The translations under genes were made by a program, and so were the position numbers. From Nitritalea halalkaliphila LW7 (GTDB lineage: Bacteria; Bacteroidota; Bacteroidia; Cytophagales; Cyclobacteriaceae): a stretch of 64,000 bases of DNA. The notes below the pieces were generated by a model. The model did not search any database. It saw only the letters and a list, made by a program, of their open reading frames with translations, and had not been told where the DNA came from. Below are positions 1-8,666 of the stretch, piece after piece (within the stretch, counting starts at the first letter, position 1; each line of letters opens with the position of its first letter). The DNA lies in assembly GCF_000265075.1 (NCBI RefSeq), contig NZ_AJYA01000005.1:1-64000 (forward strand). Direction: 5' to 3'.

Positions 1-47
1 CGTACTGCCAGCAGATCCAGCGGCTTATCATTTACAAAAATTCGCAT
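1..47 (-). CDS. NUDIX hydrolase, N-terminal fragment (runs off the window)
   Basis: Only the first 15 codons are in the window, read leftward from an ATG at 45-47. They give MRIFVNDKPLDLLAV. This resembles the start of the NUDIX proteins that often sit divergent from pyrE in Bacteroidota (typical start: short hydrophobic stretch then VNDKPL). The divergent position next to pyrE is the main support, so the family call is an inference from a very short peptide. Confidence 0.4.
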   Translation of the reverse strand, partial: MRIFVNDKPLDLLAV

Positions 48-130
48 AGTCGCAAAGGTAATCCTTTCAAAAATGCACAAAAAAAAACAGGCACACCAAT
101 TTCCAATGGATAAAATGTTAATTTTGAGTC

Positions 131-793
131 ATGAAAATTTTAGACAGAGAAGTAGCCTCTCGGGTAGCTGGGGCACTTTTATCCATCGAAGCCATACGTT
201 TACAGCCGAAAAATCCTTTCACTTGGGCCTCCGGCTGGAAGTCTCCTATTTACTGCGACAACAGGCGCGCGCTTTCTTTCCCTGAAATTCGAAATTATAT
301 CAAGGAACAGCTGGTACTGGCAGCAAAAACTTTTCAAGGGGTAGAGGCCATCGCGGGGGTAGCTACTGCGGGCATCCCTCAGGGGGCTCTCTTAGCTGAT
401 GCGCTGGGGGTACCTTTTATTTATGTACGGGCGAAACCCAAAGGCCATGGCATGGGCAATAGCATCGAAGGAAAAATCACCCCCGGCCAAAAAGTGCTGG
501 TGGTAGAGGATTTAGTCAGTACCGGAGGAAGTTCCCTAAAGGCGGTGCAAGATTTAAGAGCGGCCGGATTTGAGGTGTTAGGGATGCTTGCCATCTTCAC
601 CTATGGCTTTGAGTTAGCGCGCCAGAACTTTGAAGCAGCGGAAGTTGCATTACTTTGTTTATCCGACTACGCACATCTACTCCCCAAAGCTCTAGCGGAC
701 GACTACATCGACGAAGAAGCACTCGCCTCGCTGGTAGAATGGCGGAAAAATCCAGAAACCTGGGGCACTCCAGAAGCGGATTTCCCTATTTAA
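131..793 (+). CDS. pyrE: Orotate phosphoribosyltransferase
   Basis: Makes orotidine 5'-monophosphate from orotate and PRPP, the fifth step of de novo pyrimidine synthesis, in the cytosol. The 220-residue product has the usual family length. The PRPP-binding loop is clear at about residues 123-135 (VLVVEDLVSTGGSSL), preceded by the GVATAGIPQGALLAD segment that contacts the phosphate. The N-terminal NPFTWASGWKSPIYCDNR is typical of bacterial PyrE. The ATG at 131 follows a TTAATTTTGAG stretch that resembles the Bacteroidota -7 box. It is divergent from the NUDIX fragment. The frame is intact and the call is secure. Confidence 0.97.
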   Translation: MKILDREVASRVAGALLSIEAIRLQPKNPFTWASGWKSPIYCDNRRALSFPEIRNYIKEQLVLAAKTFQGVEAIAGVATAGIPQGALLADALGVPFIYVRAKPKGHGMGNSIEGKITPGQKVLVVEDLVSTGGSSLKAVQDLRAAGFEVLGMLAIFTYGFELARQNFEAAEVALLCLSDYAHLLPKALADDYIDEEALASLVEWRKNPETWGTPEADFPI

Positions 794-1023
794 AGTCCAT
801 TTTTTAATCCCGCACACAAGCGCTCTGATAGAAAAAGGATACGATTGAATGCGTGCTGGATGATAAATCTCAAATCAGGCAAAACACACAAAATTGGGCG
901 ATTTTGTTTTATGCCCAACCTATGCATGGGGTTTTGATAGTGGATAAACCGGATAGAGATAATGACAGCGTCGAAAATAAAACAGATGAAACTATCCATG
1001 GCGATAAGGATAAACAGCATACC

Positions 1024-1051
1024 GTAGAGACAGGAAATGCCCTGTCTCTAC
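1024..1051. repeat. Perfect REP-like palindrome
   Basis: GTAGAGACAGG at 1024-1034 is followed six bases later by its exact complement CCTGTCTCTAC at 1041-1051. It lies in the non-coding stretch after pyrE and has no T-run, so it is not a simple terminator. Palindromes beginning GTAGAGAC are a known kind of dispersed intergenic repeat; only one copy is in this window. Confidence 0.7.
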
Positions 1052-1200
1052 CTCCGAACAAACCATCCGCCACTTTCGGACAAAAACGATTTCAAAATAT
1101 AGCGGTATAAACACGGTTTCATCTATCATTGGTTGATACAAATCGGATGTAATCAAACACGACTCAACCAAAGGCTCAGCCTCCCCCCTCACGTACACAT

Positions 1201-1316
1201 GTTCGTTTGCTTTCCTTTTTCTGTTCGTTTGCTTTCTTTTTTCAGTTTTACGTGATCGTTTGCTTTCGTTTGCTTTCTTTTTGATGTTCGTTTGTGTTCG
1301 TTTGCTTTCCTTTTGG
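1201..1316. repeat. Degenerate tandem array of a GTTCGTTTGCTTTC unit
   Basis: About six imperfect copies of (G)TTCGTTTGCTTTC followed by a short T-run lie head to tail, starting near 1201, 1223, 1254, 1264, 1286 and 1296. Spacing is irregular (10-31 nt), unlike a CRISPR. The array ends directly against a TTTTGGCCT/AGGCCAAAA hairpin at 1311-1330. Both strands stay partly open, giving lysine/arginine-rich nonsense. Within the 794-1395 gap I see no gene. Confidence 0.6.
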
Positions 1317-1330
1317 CCTACAGGCCAAAA
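1311..1330. repeat. TTTTGGCC-type short palindrome
   Basis: TTTTGGCCT (1311-1319), a two-base loop, then AGGCCAAAA (1322-1330), followed by more A residues. It belongs to the dispersed palindrome family also seen at 3619, 7294, 11389, 18395, 21140, 44920 and 56123. On the minus strand the A-run becomes a T-run, so it may also act as a terminator for the leftward PH-domain gene at 1396-1812. Confidence 0.55.
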
Positions 1331-1395
1331 AAAAGAAAGTGTGTCCCAAGGCACTAAACGCAAGGGACTAAAGAGGGGTGAAAAAGGCTTCTCGC

Positions 1396-1812
1396 CTATG
1401 TTTTCGACTTGAGGACGATAGCTGGGTTCGCCTGCTGTAAGGCGTGAATAAATGCCTGCTTGTCTTGGGGGGAAAGGAGAATGGCATCAAAGCGGCCATA
1501 CTTGAGTTCCAGCCGGTCTAAGGACAAAGCAGGCGCACTTCGGGGATTACGGGTTTCAGAAATTTCCTTTATGCTTTGGATATCGATGGTCTTCTCGTTA
1601 CCCCAACCGCAGCTGACCTGGAGTTTATCATCGAGCAAGGTGTAGCGGGTGTTCAGCAAAAGGTGCCCAATATAAAGCAATACGGGTACACATAGCACCA
1701 GAGCCAGCCACAGGAGGCCTTCGTACACGAATAGGAGAGCTACTACAAAGAGCAGCGACAGCGGTAGGAGCATCAAACCGACACTGATTTTAGATTTAAA
1801 AACCTGCTTCAT
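1396..1812 (-). CDS. Small membrane protein with a bacterial PH (YyaB-like) domain
   Basis: 138 residues. Two hydrophobic segments lie near residues 10-32 and 33-50, followed by a soluble part with NTRYTLLDDKLQVSCGWGNEKTIDIQSIKEISETRNP and SAPALSLDRLELKYGRFD. This pattern (an NTRY start, a basic central strand, then an ALSLDRLEI/Y-type motif and SPxDK near the end) is that of the bPH_4/YyaB-like PH domains common in Bacteroidota. These anchor to the membrane through the helical hairpin; the function is not known. It is isolated, with its own promoter region on the right. Confidence 0.75.
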   Translation of the reverse strand: MKQVFKSKISVGLMLLPLSLLFVVALLFVYEGLLWLALVLCVPVLLYIGHLLLNTRYTLLDDKLQVSCGWGNEKTIDIQSIKEISETRNPRSAPALSLDRLELKYGRFDAILLSPQDKQAFIHALQQANPAIVLKSKT

Positions 1813-2125
1813 CGACTTATTTCTTTACATGTACTCAAGATACTAATTTTTAGCTTTATTGAGTTCAAGCGTTTTTGGATTTTTCAGGCTTTACATCGAA
1901 AAGGTATACAAAACGCGTTCATGGTGTAACGAGGCCCTGTACCTATTCGTTTCCTTTAGGTCCTGCCTTCCTAAATTATGCTGCTTAAACCAAATGGCAT
2001 GCATGGCGCGATCGCTTACATGAATGACCTATTACCGCGCAGTCTGCATCGCTGCGTGATTTTTCTCACTTTATTCCCCAGCGAAATCCTCCACATTTGT
2101 TGCTGAATTCTAAAACGCATCACAG
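1813..2125. other. Divergent intergenic region
   Basis: About 310 bases between the divergent PH-domain gene and the carbonic anhydrase gene. I see no ORF with coding character and no RNA gene. An isolated octamer GCGATCGC is at 2008-2015. The region must hold promoters for both flanking genes, but I could not pick a convincing -33/-7 pair. Confidence 0.4.
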
Positions 2126-2882
2126 ATGAAGCGCTCCTACCGCACCCCCCTCCTGCCCCTCCTCGCCCTGCTCCTCCTGCTGCAGGTCGCTTCCTGCAAT
2201 AGTCCAGCCACGAAAGCACCCACCCTGGGCGAAGATCAACACACAGAAAATTTGGATAAAAGCCAAGTGCTTAGCTTCTTATTAGAAGGAAATAAACGCT
2301 TCTCAGAAGATCATCCCATACATCCCGATCAAACATTAGAGAAGCTTCGCGCGTTAAGCCAAGGGCAACATCCCATAGCGGCCATCGTTTCCTGCTCGGA
2401 CTCCCGCGTTCCCCCTGAGTTGCTCTTCGATCAGGGACTCGGGGACCTCTTCGTCATCCGAAACGCCGGAAACATCGTCAGCGACTATGAAATCGGCAGC
2501 GTGGAATATGCCATAGAACACCTCGAAGTACCCCTGGTCATCGTCCTCGGACATACGCAGTGCGGGGCCATAGGTGCCTACGTAGCCAGAGTACAGGACA
2601 GCACGGCCCATAACGCCACGCATACGCATGCCACGCACAGTATGTATATAGAAAAAAATTATCGCTTACATCGAAGCGGAAGAAGAGGAAAAGGCACTTC
2701 CGAAAAGTGCACCTAATTTCTACGAACAGGCCATCGTCGCGAACGTCATGCATGGCGTGCAGGCCATTCACGATGCACTGCCCGAAGTAGAAGAAAAGAT
2801 AAAAAGTGGAAAACTGCGTATCATTGGCGCAATTTATGATATGGAAACAGGGAAAGTACGCACCCTAGAAAAGAAACTATGA
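2126..2882 (+). CDS. Beta-class carbonic anhydrase, lipoprotein (frameshifted)
   Basis: Interconverts CO2 and bicarbonate with a zinc centre. The start (LLALLLLLQVASC) is a lipoprotein signal with Cys near residue 24, so the enzyme is probably anchored in the periplasm or outer membrane. Zinc ligands and active-site motifs are visible: CSDSRVPPELLFDQGLGDLF and GHTQCGAI. The upstream frame stops at 2716, but a run of seven A residues at 2652-2658 shifts it. Removing one A gives continuous sequence (IEKIIAYIEAEEEEKAL, then VMHGVQAIHDALPEV and RIIGAIYDMETGKV) to a stop at 2880-2882. This is the only break in the window that needs a base removed. A terminator follows directly. Confidence 0.88.
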
Positions 2883-2903
2883 TTGACATATTTATTTGGA
2901 AAT

Positions 2904-2931
2904 ACTACCCTCTCTGGGGGTAGTTTTTTTT
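2904..2931 (+). terminator. Rho-independent terminator of the carbonic anhydrase gene
   Basis: ACTACCC (2904-2910) pairs with GGGTAGT (2918-2924) and is followed by a run of T to 2931, starting about 20 bases after the stop codon. Confidence 0.85.
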
Positions 2932-3005
2932 GCCCGACAGGGCCAAAACTACTCACGAGAAGAAGCTCCCTTCCTGAAATCAACACTTTTTTCCACACGC
3001 CTCAC

Positions 3006-3794
3006 TTAACGTTCTCCGATGACGCCTAAGCTGAAAAGCGCAAAATCGTAACGTACCGGATCCGAAGCGTCCAGGGTCCGAAGCGCTCGCGTTAACTCCA
3101 TAGCGGTAGCCCAGTCGGTCTGTTTCCGCTGAATCAAGCCCAAACCGCGCGCTACCCGATCCACATGCAAGTCACAAGGGCAGACCAGCTGGCTCGGCTG
3201 TATGCGCTTCCATATCCCGAAATCGACGCCAGCCTCATCCTGCCGCACCATCCAGCGTAGAAACATGTTTAACCGTTTACATGCCGACTTGCGTGCGGGG
3301 GTAGCCACATGCTTGCGGGTGCGCGCCGGCGCAAAAGGATCCGCAAAAAACTGCTCATGGAAGCCACGCAGCAGCCGCTCCATCACATCCACCTCATCCG
3401 CCTGATACCCCTGGAGAAATGCTTCTTCTAAACTGGAATGCTCCTGATAAAAACGCTTGAAGAACGCCATAAAGTACAGCGTGTCCGTCGGGGTAAAGGT
3501 GCGATGCTTAAACTGCTCGAAGACCTTGAGATCACGCTCCTCATGGTGCAGCACGAAATCATAGGGAGCATGATCCATCAGCTCCATCCACTGCCGGCAC
3601 TTGGCGATAATGGTCTTTCTTTGGCCCCAGGCCAAAGTAGCCGCGATAAAACCTGCTATCTCGATGTCCTGCTTCTTCGTGAAGGCATGGGGAATGCAAA
3701 TCGGATCTTCTGGGATAAATTCAGGGCGATTAAAACGGGAGACATGCTCCTCTAAAAAATCTTTTAAAGCAAGTGGATGCACGAACCGACGCAA
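3006..3794 (-). CDS. TIGR02757 (DUF2400) family protein
   Basis: 262 residues, the normal length for this conserved Bacteroidota family of unknown function. Recognisable blocks are the N-terminal DPICIPHAFTKKQDIEIAGFIAATLAWGQRKTI, the central KSACKRLNMFLRWMVRQDEAGVDFGIW and the C-terminal LDASDPVRYDFALFSLGV. It is alpha-helical and lacks a signal peptide, so it is cytosolic. The upstream gene (3796-4440) ends one base before it starts, so the two are co-transcribed. A TTTGGCC/GGCCAAA palindrome (3619-3637) lies inside the coding region without breaking the frame. Confidence 0.9.
   Translation of the reverse strand: MRRFVHPLALKDFLEEHVSRFNRPEFIPEDPICIPHAFTKKQDIEIAGFIAATLAWGQRKTIIAKCRQWMELMDHAPYDFVLHHEERDLKVFEQFKHRTFTPTDTLYFMAFFKRFYQEHSSLEEAFLQGYQADEVDVMERLLRGFHEQFFADPFAPARTRKHVATPARKSACKRLNMFLRWMVRQDEAGVDFGIWKRIQPSQLVCPCDLHVDRVARGLGLIQRKQTDWATAMELTRALRTLDASDPVRYDFALFSLGVIGER
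3619..3637. repeat. CTTTGGCC-type palindrome inside a gene
   Basis: CTTTGGCC (3619-3626), loop CCA, GGCCAAAG (3630-3637). An eight-base-pair perfect stem in the coding region of the TIGR02757 gene, in the AAATLAWGQRK part of the protein. Confidence 0.5.
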
Positions 3795-3795
3795 T

Positions 3796-4440
3796 TTATA
3801 AATGAACCACTACCGTGTCTCCCTGAATGCCATCAAACCACTTGAAACGCAGGGTGTCACCCTCCCGCTCAGAAAGGTGCCAGTCAAAACACGTGATGCG
3901 CGTTAAGGGGCGCAGCTGATCTTCCTCAGGCAGGTACAAGCAGAGGGTGAAGTCAGGGAGCTCTTTAGGTTCTACGGTATTCCATTTTTCGAGGAGAAGG
4001 CCTTCTTCAATCTCGTACACGCGTGAACCGAAAATATGCTCCTCTAAAACCGATGGTACACCATCTGCACGGCGAAAGGTGAAGCCCTCCGGTCCGAACA
4101 TGATTTTTTTAGAGAGCTTGGCCTCTAACAGTTGTGCCACAGGAATCGGCCCTTCCCCCGCGCTCTCCTGCGTGCTTTGGGCGACAGAGGCCCCCGCGGC
4201 ATCGTTCAGAAACGCCTGCACCTGAACCGTTTTCCAAGACCCGGAAAGGGTGGGAGACATTTCTTCTTCCCCACTACGAAAACGGGTAAGCAAACGCGAA
4301 ATGCCGGAAAATAAATAAGTAAGCCCGATAAAAAGAAGGCCAAAGGTGGCTAAAATCGGGTAAGACAGCACGAATATCCCATTCCAAATGTACCGAAAGA
4401 GATGGTGTAAGCCTGTGCTGATGGAGGAAGAGTTATTCAT
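3796..4440 (-). CDS. Membrane-anchored protein of unknown function
   Basis: 214 residues from the ATG at 4440 (MNNSSSIS); the frame is open further upstream but that part looks non-coding. A long hydrophobic stretch at about residues 12-48 (WNGIFVLSYPILATFGLLFIGLTYLF) gives one or two membrane segments, and the rest is soluble. The C-terminal part is rich in beta-type sequence (KIMFGPEGFTFRRADGVPS, YEIEEGLLLEKW, FKWFDGIQGDTVVVHL). I do not recognise a family. It is coupled to the TIGR02757 gene one base downstream. Confidence 0.65.
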   Translation of the reverse strand: MNNSSSISTGLHHLFRYIWNGIFVLSYPILATFGLLFIGLTYLFSGISRLLTRFRSGEEEMSPTLSGSWKTVQVQAFLNDAAGASVAQSTQESAGEGPIPVAQLLEAKLSKKIMFGPEGFTFRRADGVPSVLEEHIFGSRVYEIEEGLLLEKWNTVEPKELPDFTLCLYLPEEDQLRPLTRITCFDWHLSEREGDTLRFKWFDGIQGDTVVVHL

Positions 4441-4518
4441 GAAGAGCAAAAATACAGGGAATGTGGCGCTTATCCAAAAAAATCCACATTCCCTATACAT
4501 GCTGCCCCTGTAAAGGGC

Positions 4519-5730
4519 TTAATAGGATATTTCAACGGGGAAGCGTGCATTTACCGCCCGCAGCTGATCGTACGCAGCCTTAGACACCTTGATCAAAAGC
4601 TTGCTGTTGTCTCCAGTATCCGGGAGCTTGCCCACCACACGCGCGAAGATCGTGACATCATTTTCGGCATTACGCACACTCATGATCGTTCCCACAGGGG
4701 CATCACGGTGCAGCACCAAGTATTTTTTATGATTGCCTGTACCATCGATCACCTCTGCCAGGCCGTTTTGCTTCAAGTTTTTAAAGCCCGTGGACTTATC
4801 CTCCACCTTCTCTACCGAGGCTACTGTGGGCCTATTATTCGCCCGAATGGGAACCTCCGCCTCGATTACAGGCACGCGCTCCACTGGAACTGCCTCTCGG
4901 CCGACACGGAGCTCTTGGCCGGAGGCCAAATTATTCGAGCTCAAGCCGTTCCAGCGAATCAAATCATCTACCTTAATGTCGTAGCGACTGGCAATGGAAA
5001 ATAAAGTCTCCCCCTGCTTGACCTGGTGCACGCGCCAGCCACCTGGGGTAGTGGCTGAAGCAGCGGCTGCCACACTTTCTTCACGCACCACAGGCGTCTG
5101 TACTTCTGCTCTTCGAGCACTCCGTGTGCTGCTGCGCACTTCCGCCGTAGTTTCTTCTACCTGACGGACCGGAGCCACCGCTTCACGCCCGGCAGCTTCG
5201 GTGTTTTGGCTAGCGGCAGCGCCCGTCTGTCGGGAACGTTCGGCAGCCGCAGCACCCGTTGCTGCAGCCTGAGCCACAGGAGCTGCTGGCGTGGCGGGTG
5301 CGGCAGCTACGCCTTTTACCACGAGCTGCTGGCCGACACTAATATCATTTCCAACCAAATTATTCCAGCGCTTTAAGTCGTCCACCGCCACCTCGTAGCG
5401 CCGCGAAATCGCAAAGAGCGTCTCTCCCGGCTGTACCTGATGTGCGCGGGCATCGGAAGGAAGCTCAGCCGCTAACACGATCGGAATGCGTATCCGCTGA
5501 CCAATCTTCAGACCATCTTTCAGGTCATTTTGCTGTATGATGTCGTTTACCGTAGCTCCATACCGCCGAGACAACCCAAAAAGAGTTTCCTTAGGAGCCA
5601 CATCGTGCAGGACAAAGGTCTGGTTTCCTTTGCGCTCTATCCCCACTGAATCCAGTGCCGCCGGCTCATGTGCCCATGCAAAACCACTTAAAAACAGCCC
5701 GGTTAGTAGGCCAACTATACGCTTTTTCAT
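4519..5730 (-). CDS. LysM-repeat protein with C-terminal double-psi-like domain
   Basis: 403 residues with a Sec signal peptide (LLTGLFLSGFAWAHE). Three LysM peptidoglycan-binding repeats follow: about residues 40-85 (KETLFGLSRRYGATVNDI), 95-140 (GETLFAISRRYEVAVDDL) and 230-280 (GETLFSIASRYDIKVDDL), separated by an Ala/Thr-rich linker. The C-terminal 95 residues (GLAEVIDGTGNHKKYLVLHRD, PVGTIMSVRN, VFARVVGKLP-type) resemble an RlpA-like beta-barrel. The product is predicted to be periplasmic or cell-envelope and to bind peptidoglycan. It is separated from its downstream membrane-protein neighbour by about 80 bases. Confidence 0.88.
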   Translation of the reverse strand: MKKRIVGLLTGLFLSGFAWAHEPAALDSVGIERKGNQTFVLHDVAPKETLFGLSRRYGATVNDIIQQNDLKDGLKIGQRIRIPIVLAAELPSDARAHQVQPGETLFAISRRYEVAVDDLKRWNNLVGNDISVGQQLVVKGVAAAPATPAAPVAQAAATGAAAAERSRQTGAAASQNTEAAGREAVAPVRQVEETTAEVRSSTRSARRAEVQTPVVREESVAAAASATTPGGWRVHQVKQGETLFSIASRYDIKVDDLIRWNGLSSNNLASGQELRVGREAVPVERVPVIEAEVPIRANNRPTVASVEKVEDKSTGFKNLKQNGLAEVIDGTGNHKKYLVLHRDAPVGTIMSVRNAENDVTIFARVVGKLPDTGDNSKLLIKVSKAAYDQLRAVNARFPVEISY

Positions 5731-5852
5731 GCTTTGTTATTGCTCTTAATGCTCGATATAACCACAAATATAGGAGGATTCCACCCAAAATACGGGCTTA
5801 CAGGAAAAACGTTCCTCTTCCCGATTCATTTCATGGGAAACAAAATCTCTTT

Positions 5853-7400
5853 TTATTTCCCCTCCTGCGTGTCTGTAGGGATCTTTTTTACCCGCAGGGA
5901 GGTGCCTTCTGTGCTGATCACCTGCACCCGCTCGCCACGATCGATAAATTCGCCCCGCGAAAAGGCATCGTACACCTCTCCTTCGATTTCGATGCGACCG
6001 CTGGGCATCAAGCGGGAAATCACGATTCCCTCCTGACCCAAAAGCTCCTCCTGATAGGTCGTAGACGTGTACCCCTCGGAACGATTCTGCGTACTCGCCA
6101 GCGCTACACTGCGAAAAGCTTGCCAACTATTAACTTTTGGGGCCAAGGTAAAAATCCCGATGATGGATACGATCGCCGATACGAGCACCGTCAGGAGTGC
6201 GGAGAAGAGGTCTCCGCCTGGAACAAAGGTAAAATCAAAGACATCATTGGGCAGCATGCCCAAAGTCAGCCCCGTAAGCACCCCGACAATCCCTAAAATA
6301 CCGAATATCCCAAACCCCGGCAGCACAAACAGCTCCACAAACAAAAAGAGCACACCCACGATAAAGACCGCAATCTCCCAGTTGGCCGCCAAGCCATTCA
6401 AGTAATACGGAATAAAGTACAGGATCACGGCCACGATCGAAGCGGCCAAGGGAAAGCCCACCCCTGGCGTCTGAATTTCAAAATACAAGCCTCCCAGGAT
6501 GATGAGAATCAAAATCCCACTCACGGCGGGGTTTAAAAACAGGGATATCACCTGCTCCACGCCCGACTCCTCGTACCGCTCCAGGCTGTAGTCCGTCACC
6601 CCCACACGCTCCAGCAGCTCTTCCACTGAGCGCACTTCGGCCTCACAGAAACCATTCGCGATGGCCTCCGACACGGAAAAGGTGATAACAGAGCCTTTTT
6701 CTGTTACGCCCTCGATTTCCAGGCGCTCATCCACCATGGCCTCCGCGATTTTCGGATCGCGCCCCTTGGCTTCTGCCGTGCTACGCATCATCGAGCGCAT
6801 GTAACTTTGATACTTATCAGGCGCCGCCTCCCCGGAGCCCCCCTGTACGACCGTGGCCGCACCGATGCTACTCCCCGGGGCCATGTAAATACTATCTGTG
6901 GCGATAGAAATCAGCGCCCCCGCAGAAGCCGCGTCCTTGTTGATCCACACATACACAGGCACTTCTAAATCCAGCAGCATGGTCCGAATATCGTCCGCAT
7001 CATTTACTGCCCCTCCATAGGTATCCATTTCGATCAGGATCAGGTCGGCCTCCTTCCGCGCCGCATCTTCCAGCGCTAGCCGAACCCGCCGATTCATCCG
7101 CGGATCGATATTGTCATCTATTTGGAAAAGGTAGACCTTCTTCTTGCCCGCAGCGGGGGCTAATGGCTGCTTTTCTGCGGTGGTCGCTGCACTGTCTGCC
7201 GCCATGGTATCCAGCTCCTGCCCCTGTACTGCCTCTGCCTCCCCCTGCGCCGCCAGACTATCAGCAGCTGCCGGTTCGGCTTCAGAACGGGGACTTTGGG
7301 CGAAGCCCAAAGCGGAGGCCTGCCCAGAACCTGTGAAAAAGTAAAGGCCAAAAACGAAGGCCCACCCTAGGAGCCTGCGGTATAGCGTACATGTTTGCAT
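5853..7400 (-). CDS. NfeD-type membrane serine protease (ClpP-class/NfeD long form)
   Basis: 515 residues. A signal segment (LLGWAFVFGLYFFTG) precedes a low-complexity linker. A ClpP/crotonase-like protease domain follows at about residues 87-270, with EMDTYGGAVNDADDIR, a probable catalytic Ser in NKDAASAGALISIATD and a downstream MVDERLEIEGV segment. Four hydrophobic helices (about residues 285-420) follow, then a C-terminal OB-fold NfeD domain (GQEGIVISRLMPSGRIEIEGEVYDAFSRGEFIDRGERVQVI). Long NfeD proteins cut membrane substrates, often next to a stomatin gene; none is seen here. A CTTTGGGC palindrome (7294-7312) sits just after the signal peptide. Confidence 0.92.
   Translation of the reverse strand: MQTCTLYRRLLGWAFVFGLYFFTGSGQASALGFAQSPRSEAEPAAADSLAAQGEAEAVQGQELDTMAADSAATTAEKQPLAPAAGKKKVYLFQIDDNIDPRMNRRVRLALEDAARKEADLILIEMDTYGGAVNDADDIRTMLLDLEVPVYVWINKDAASAGALISIATDSIYMAPGSSIGAATVVQGGSGEAAPDKYQSYMRSMMRSTAEAKGRDPKIAEAMVDERLEIEGVTEKGSVITFSVSEAIANGFCEAEVRSVEELLERVGVTDYSLERYEESGVEQVISLFLNPAVSGILILIILGGLYFEIQTPGVGFPLAASIVAVILYFIPYYLNGLAANWEIAVFIVGVLFLFVELFVLPGFGIFGILGIVGVLTGLTLGMLPNDVFDFTFVPGGDLFSALLTVLVSAIVSIIGIFTLAPKVNSWQAFRSVALASTQNRSEGYTSTTYQEELLGQEGIVISRLMPSGRIEIEGEVYDAFSRGEFIDRGERVQVISTEGTSLRVKKIPTDTQEGK
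7294..7312. repeat. CTTTGGGCGAAGCCCAAAG palindrome (copy 1)
   Basis: Perfect eight-base stem with GAA loop. The same 19 bases, plus three identical flanking bases on the left, recur at 11389-11407 on the same strand but in an unrelated gene and reading frame. Here it encodes LGFAQ on the minus strand at the end of the NfeD signal peptide. Confidence 0.6.
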
Positions 7401-7534
7401 AGCGAATTTTATCTTACAGAAAGTGGGCGCGAAATGCCCCTCTTTTCCAAACGTATGGAATCCAAGTTAGTTAAGAAAAACAAAATTCCCGACATCCCTT
7501 CCATAAATTCTTTTGGGAATGGTATCTTCGCAGC

Positions 7535-7912
7535 ATGGAAAAAGGCCAAACTGTCTATGAGTTAATCGGAGACGCGGGCATCCGGAGCCTGGTGGCGCAC
7601 TTTTATGTAGAAGTGCAGCATCGGCCAGCCCTGCGCGCCCTCTACCCGGAAGAGGACCTCGGGCCGGCAGAAGACCGCCTCTACTGGTTCCTCCTTCATG
7701 TATTCGGTGGGCCACATACCTACCTGGAAAAACGCGGCCACCCGATGCTGCGCAAGCGCCACTTTCAGTGGAAAATCGACGGAGAGATGCGCCGGCTGTG
7801 GCTGGACTGCATGCTCACCGCCATGGACAAGGTGGACCTTCCCTATGAGGTGCGCGAGTACATGCAAAATTACTTTATAAAAGTGGCTAACCACATGATT
7901 AACAGCGCATGA
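7535..7912 (+). CDS. Truncated haemoglobin, group II-like
   Basis: 125 residues with the two-on-two globin fold. It has a B-helix aromatic (VAHFYVEV), the loop LYPEEDLGPAEDRLYWFLLHVFGG and the proximal-His region HPMLRKRHFQW. The G-helix Trp in MRRLWLDCM is typical of group II (TrHbO). Such proteins bind O2 or NO and can work as peroxidases. The preceding TATCTTCGCAGC resembles the TAnnTTTG promoter box. Its stop overlaps the start of plsC (ATGA at 7909-7912), so it begins a rightward operon. Confidence 0.93.
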   Translation: MEKGQTVYELIGDAGIRSLVAHFYVEVQHRPALRALYPEEDLGPAEDRLYWFLLHVFGGPHTYLEKRGHPMLRKRHFQWKIDGEMRRLWLDCMLTAMDKVDLPYEVREYMQNYFIKVANHMINSA

Positions 7913-8666
7913 AAGCCCTGAAAATTCTGTACACGGCCTATGCCTTGCTCGTCTTTATCCTCACCTTCCTGCTGCTTTTCCCCCTATTTTTACTGGCAGC
8001 CTCCTCGCAGAAGCGCGCCTCTTTCGGGCGACGCGTGAACCAGCACTGGGCTCGGGTTTATTTTAGCCTCATCGGCAAAACCGTGCAGCGAGAGGGCTGG
8101 GAGCAGCTCCCGAAAAAGGGACCCGCCGTATTTATCGCCAACCACTTCAGCTACCTGGATATCGCCATGATGGGGCTGCTGCCGGGAGATGTGGTCTTCG
8201 TCGGCAAAAGCGGCATCGGCAAGTTGCCGTTCTTCGGCTACTACTTTAAAAAACTCCACATCGCTGTGGACCGGGAGAGCCTGCGGAGCCGCGCCGAAGT
8301 GATGCGCCGTGCGCAAAGGGCCTGCAGCAGGGCAGCGCGCTCGTCATCTTTCCGGAAGGAGGCATCCTGAGCAGTAGCCCTCCAGAGATGAAACGCTTTA
8401 AAGAAGGCGCTTTTCGCATCGCTTGGCAAGCGGGCGTACCAATCGTGCCCATCACCCTCTCATATAATCACCTGATTTTACCCGATGTTTCGATTCCTTT
8501 GCTTAACTTTAAGGCCGGAAAAATGGTGGTACATGCTCCGATCCCCACTGTGGGATGCACCGAAAAAGACCTTCCCCTACTAAAGGAACGCGCATTTACG
8601 TGCATACAGGAGCAACTTTACCGCGATGAAGCCGCACGGAAACCAGAAATGTATGAAAATAGATAA
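7909..8666 (+). CDS. plsC: 1-acyl-sn-glycerol-3-phosphate acyltransferase (frameshifted)
   Basis: Acylates lysophosphatidic acid in phospholipid synthesis, at the inner membrane. An N-terminal hydrophobic helix (ILYTAYALLVFILTFLLLFPLF) precedes the catalytic NHFSYLDIAMM motif (the NHxxxxD box) and GDVVFVGKSGIGKLPFFGY. The frame breaks near 8318-8323, where AAAGGGCCTGCAGC seems to lack one C. Restoring it continues through LQQGSALVIFPEGG (the FPEG motif) to the stop at 8666. The repaired length is about 252 residues, normal for PlsC. It overlaps trHb by 4 bases and gatC by 14. Functional in all likelihood. Confidence 0.9.

Noticed and set aside
853-1110. 85-codon ORF after pyrE on the plus strand
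   Set aside because: No ribosome-binding site, no recognisable domains, and it spans the REP-like palindrome; composition does not look coding.
1201-1316. CRISPR array in the T-rich tandem repeat
   Set aside because: Unit is only 14 bases with 0-10 base gaps, there are no unique spacers and no cas genes.
992-1363. ORF of 123 codons on the minus strand over the tandem repeat
   Set aside because: Its residues are simple Lys/Arg/Asn/Glu repeats from the DNA repeat, with no start or neighbour to support it.
2008-2015. GCGATCGC octamer as a HIP1-like repeat
   Set aside because: One copy in an intergenic region is not enough to propose a HIP1-type system.
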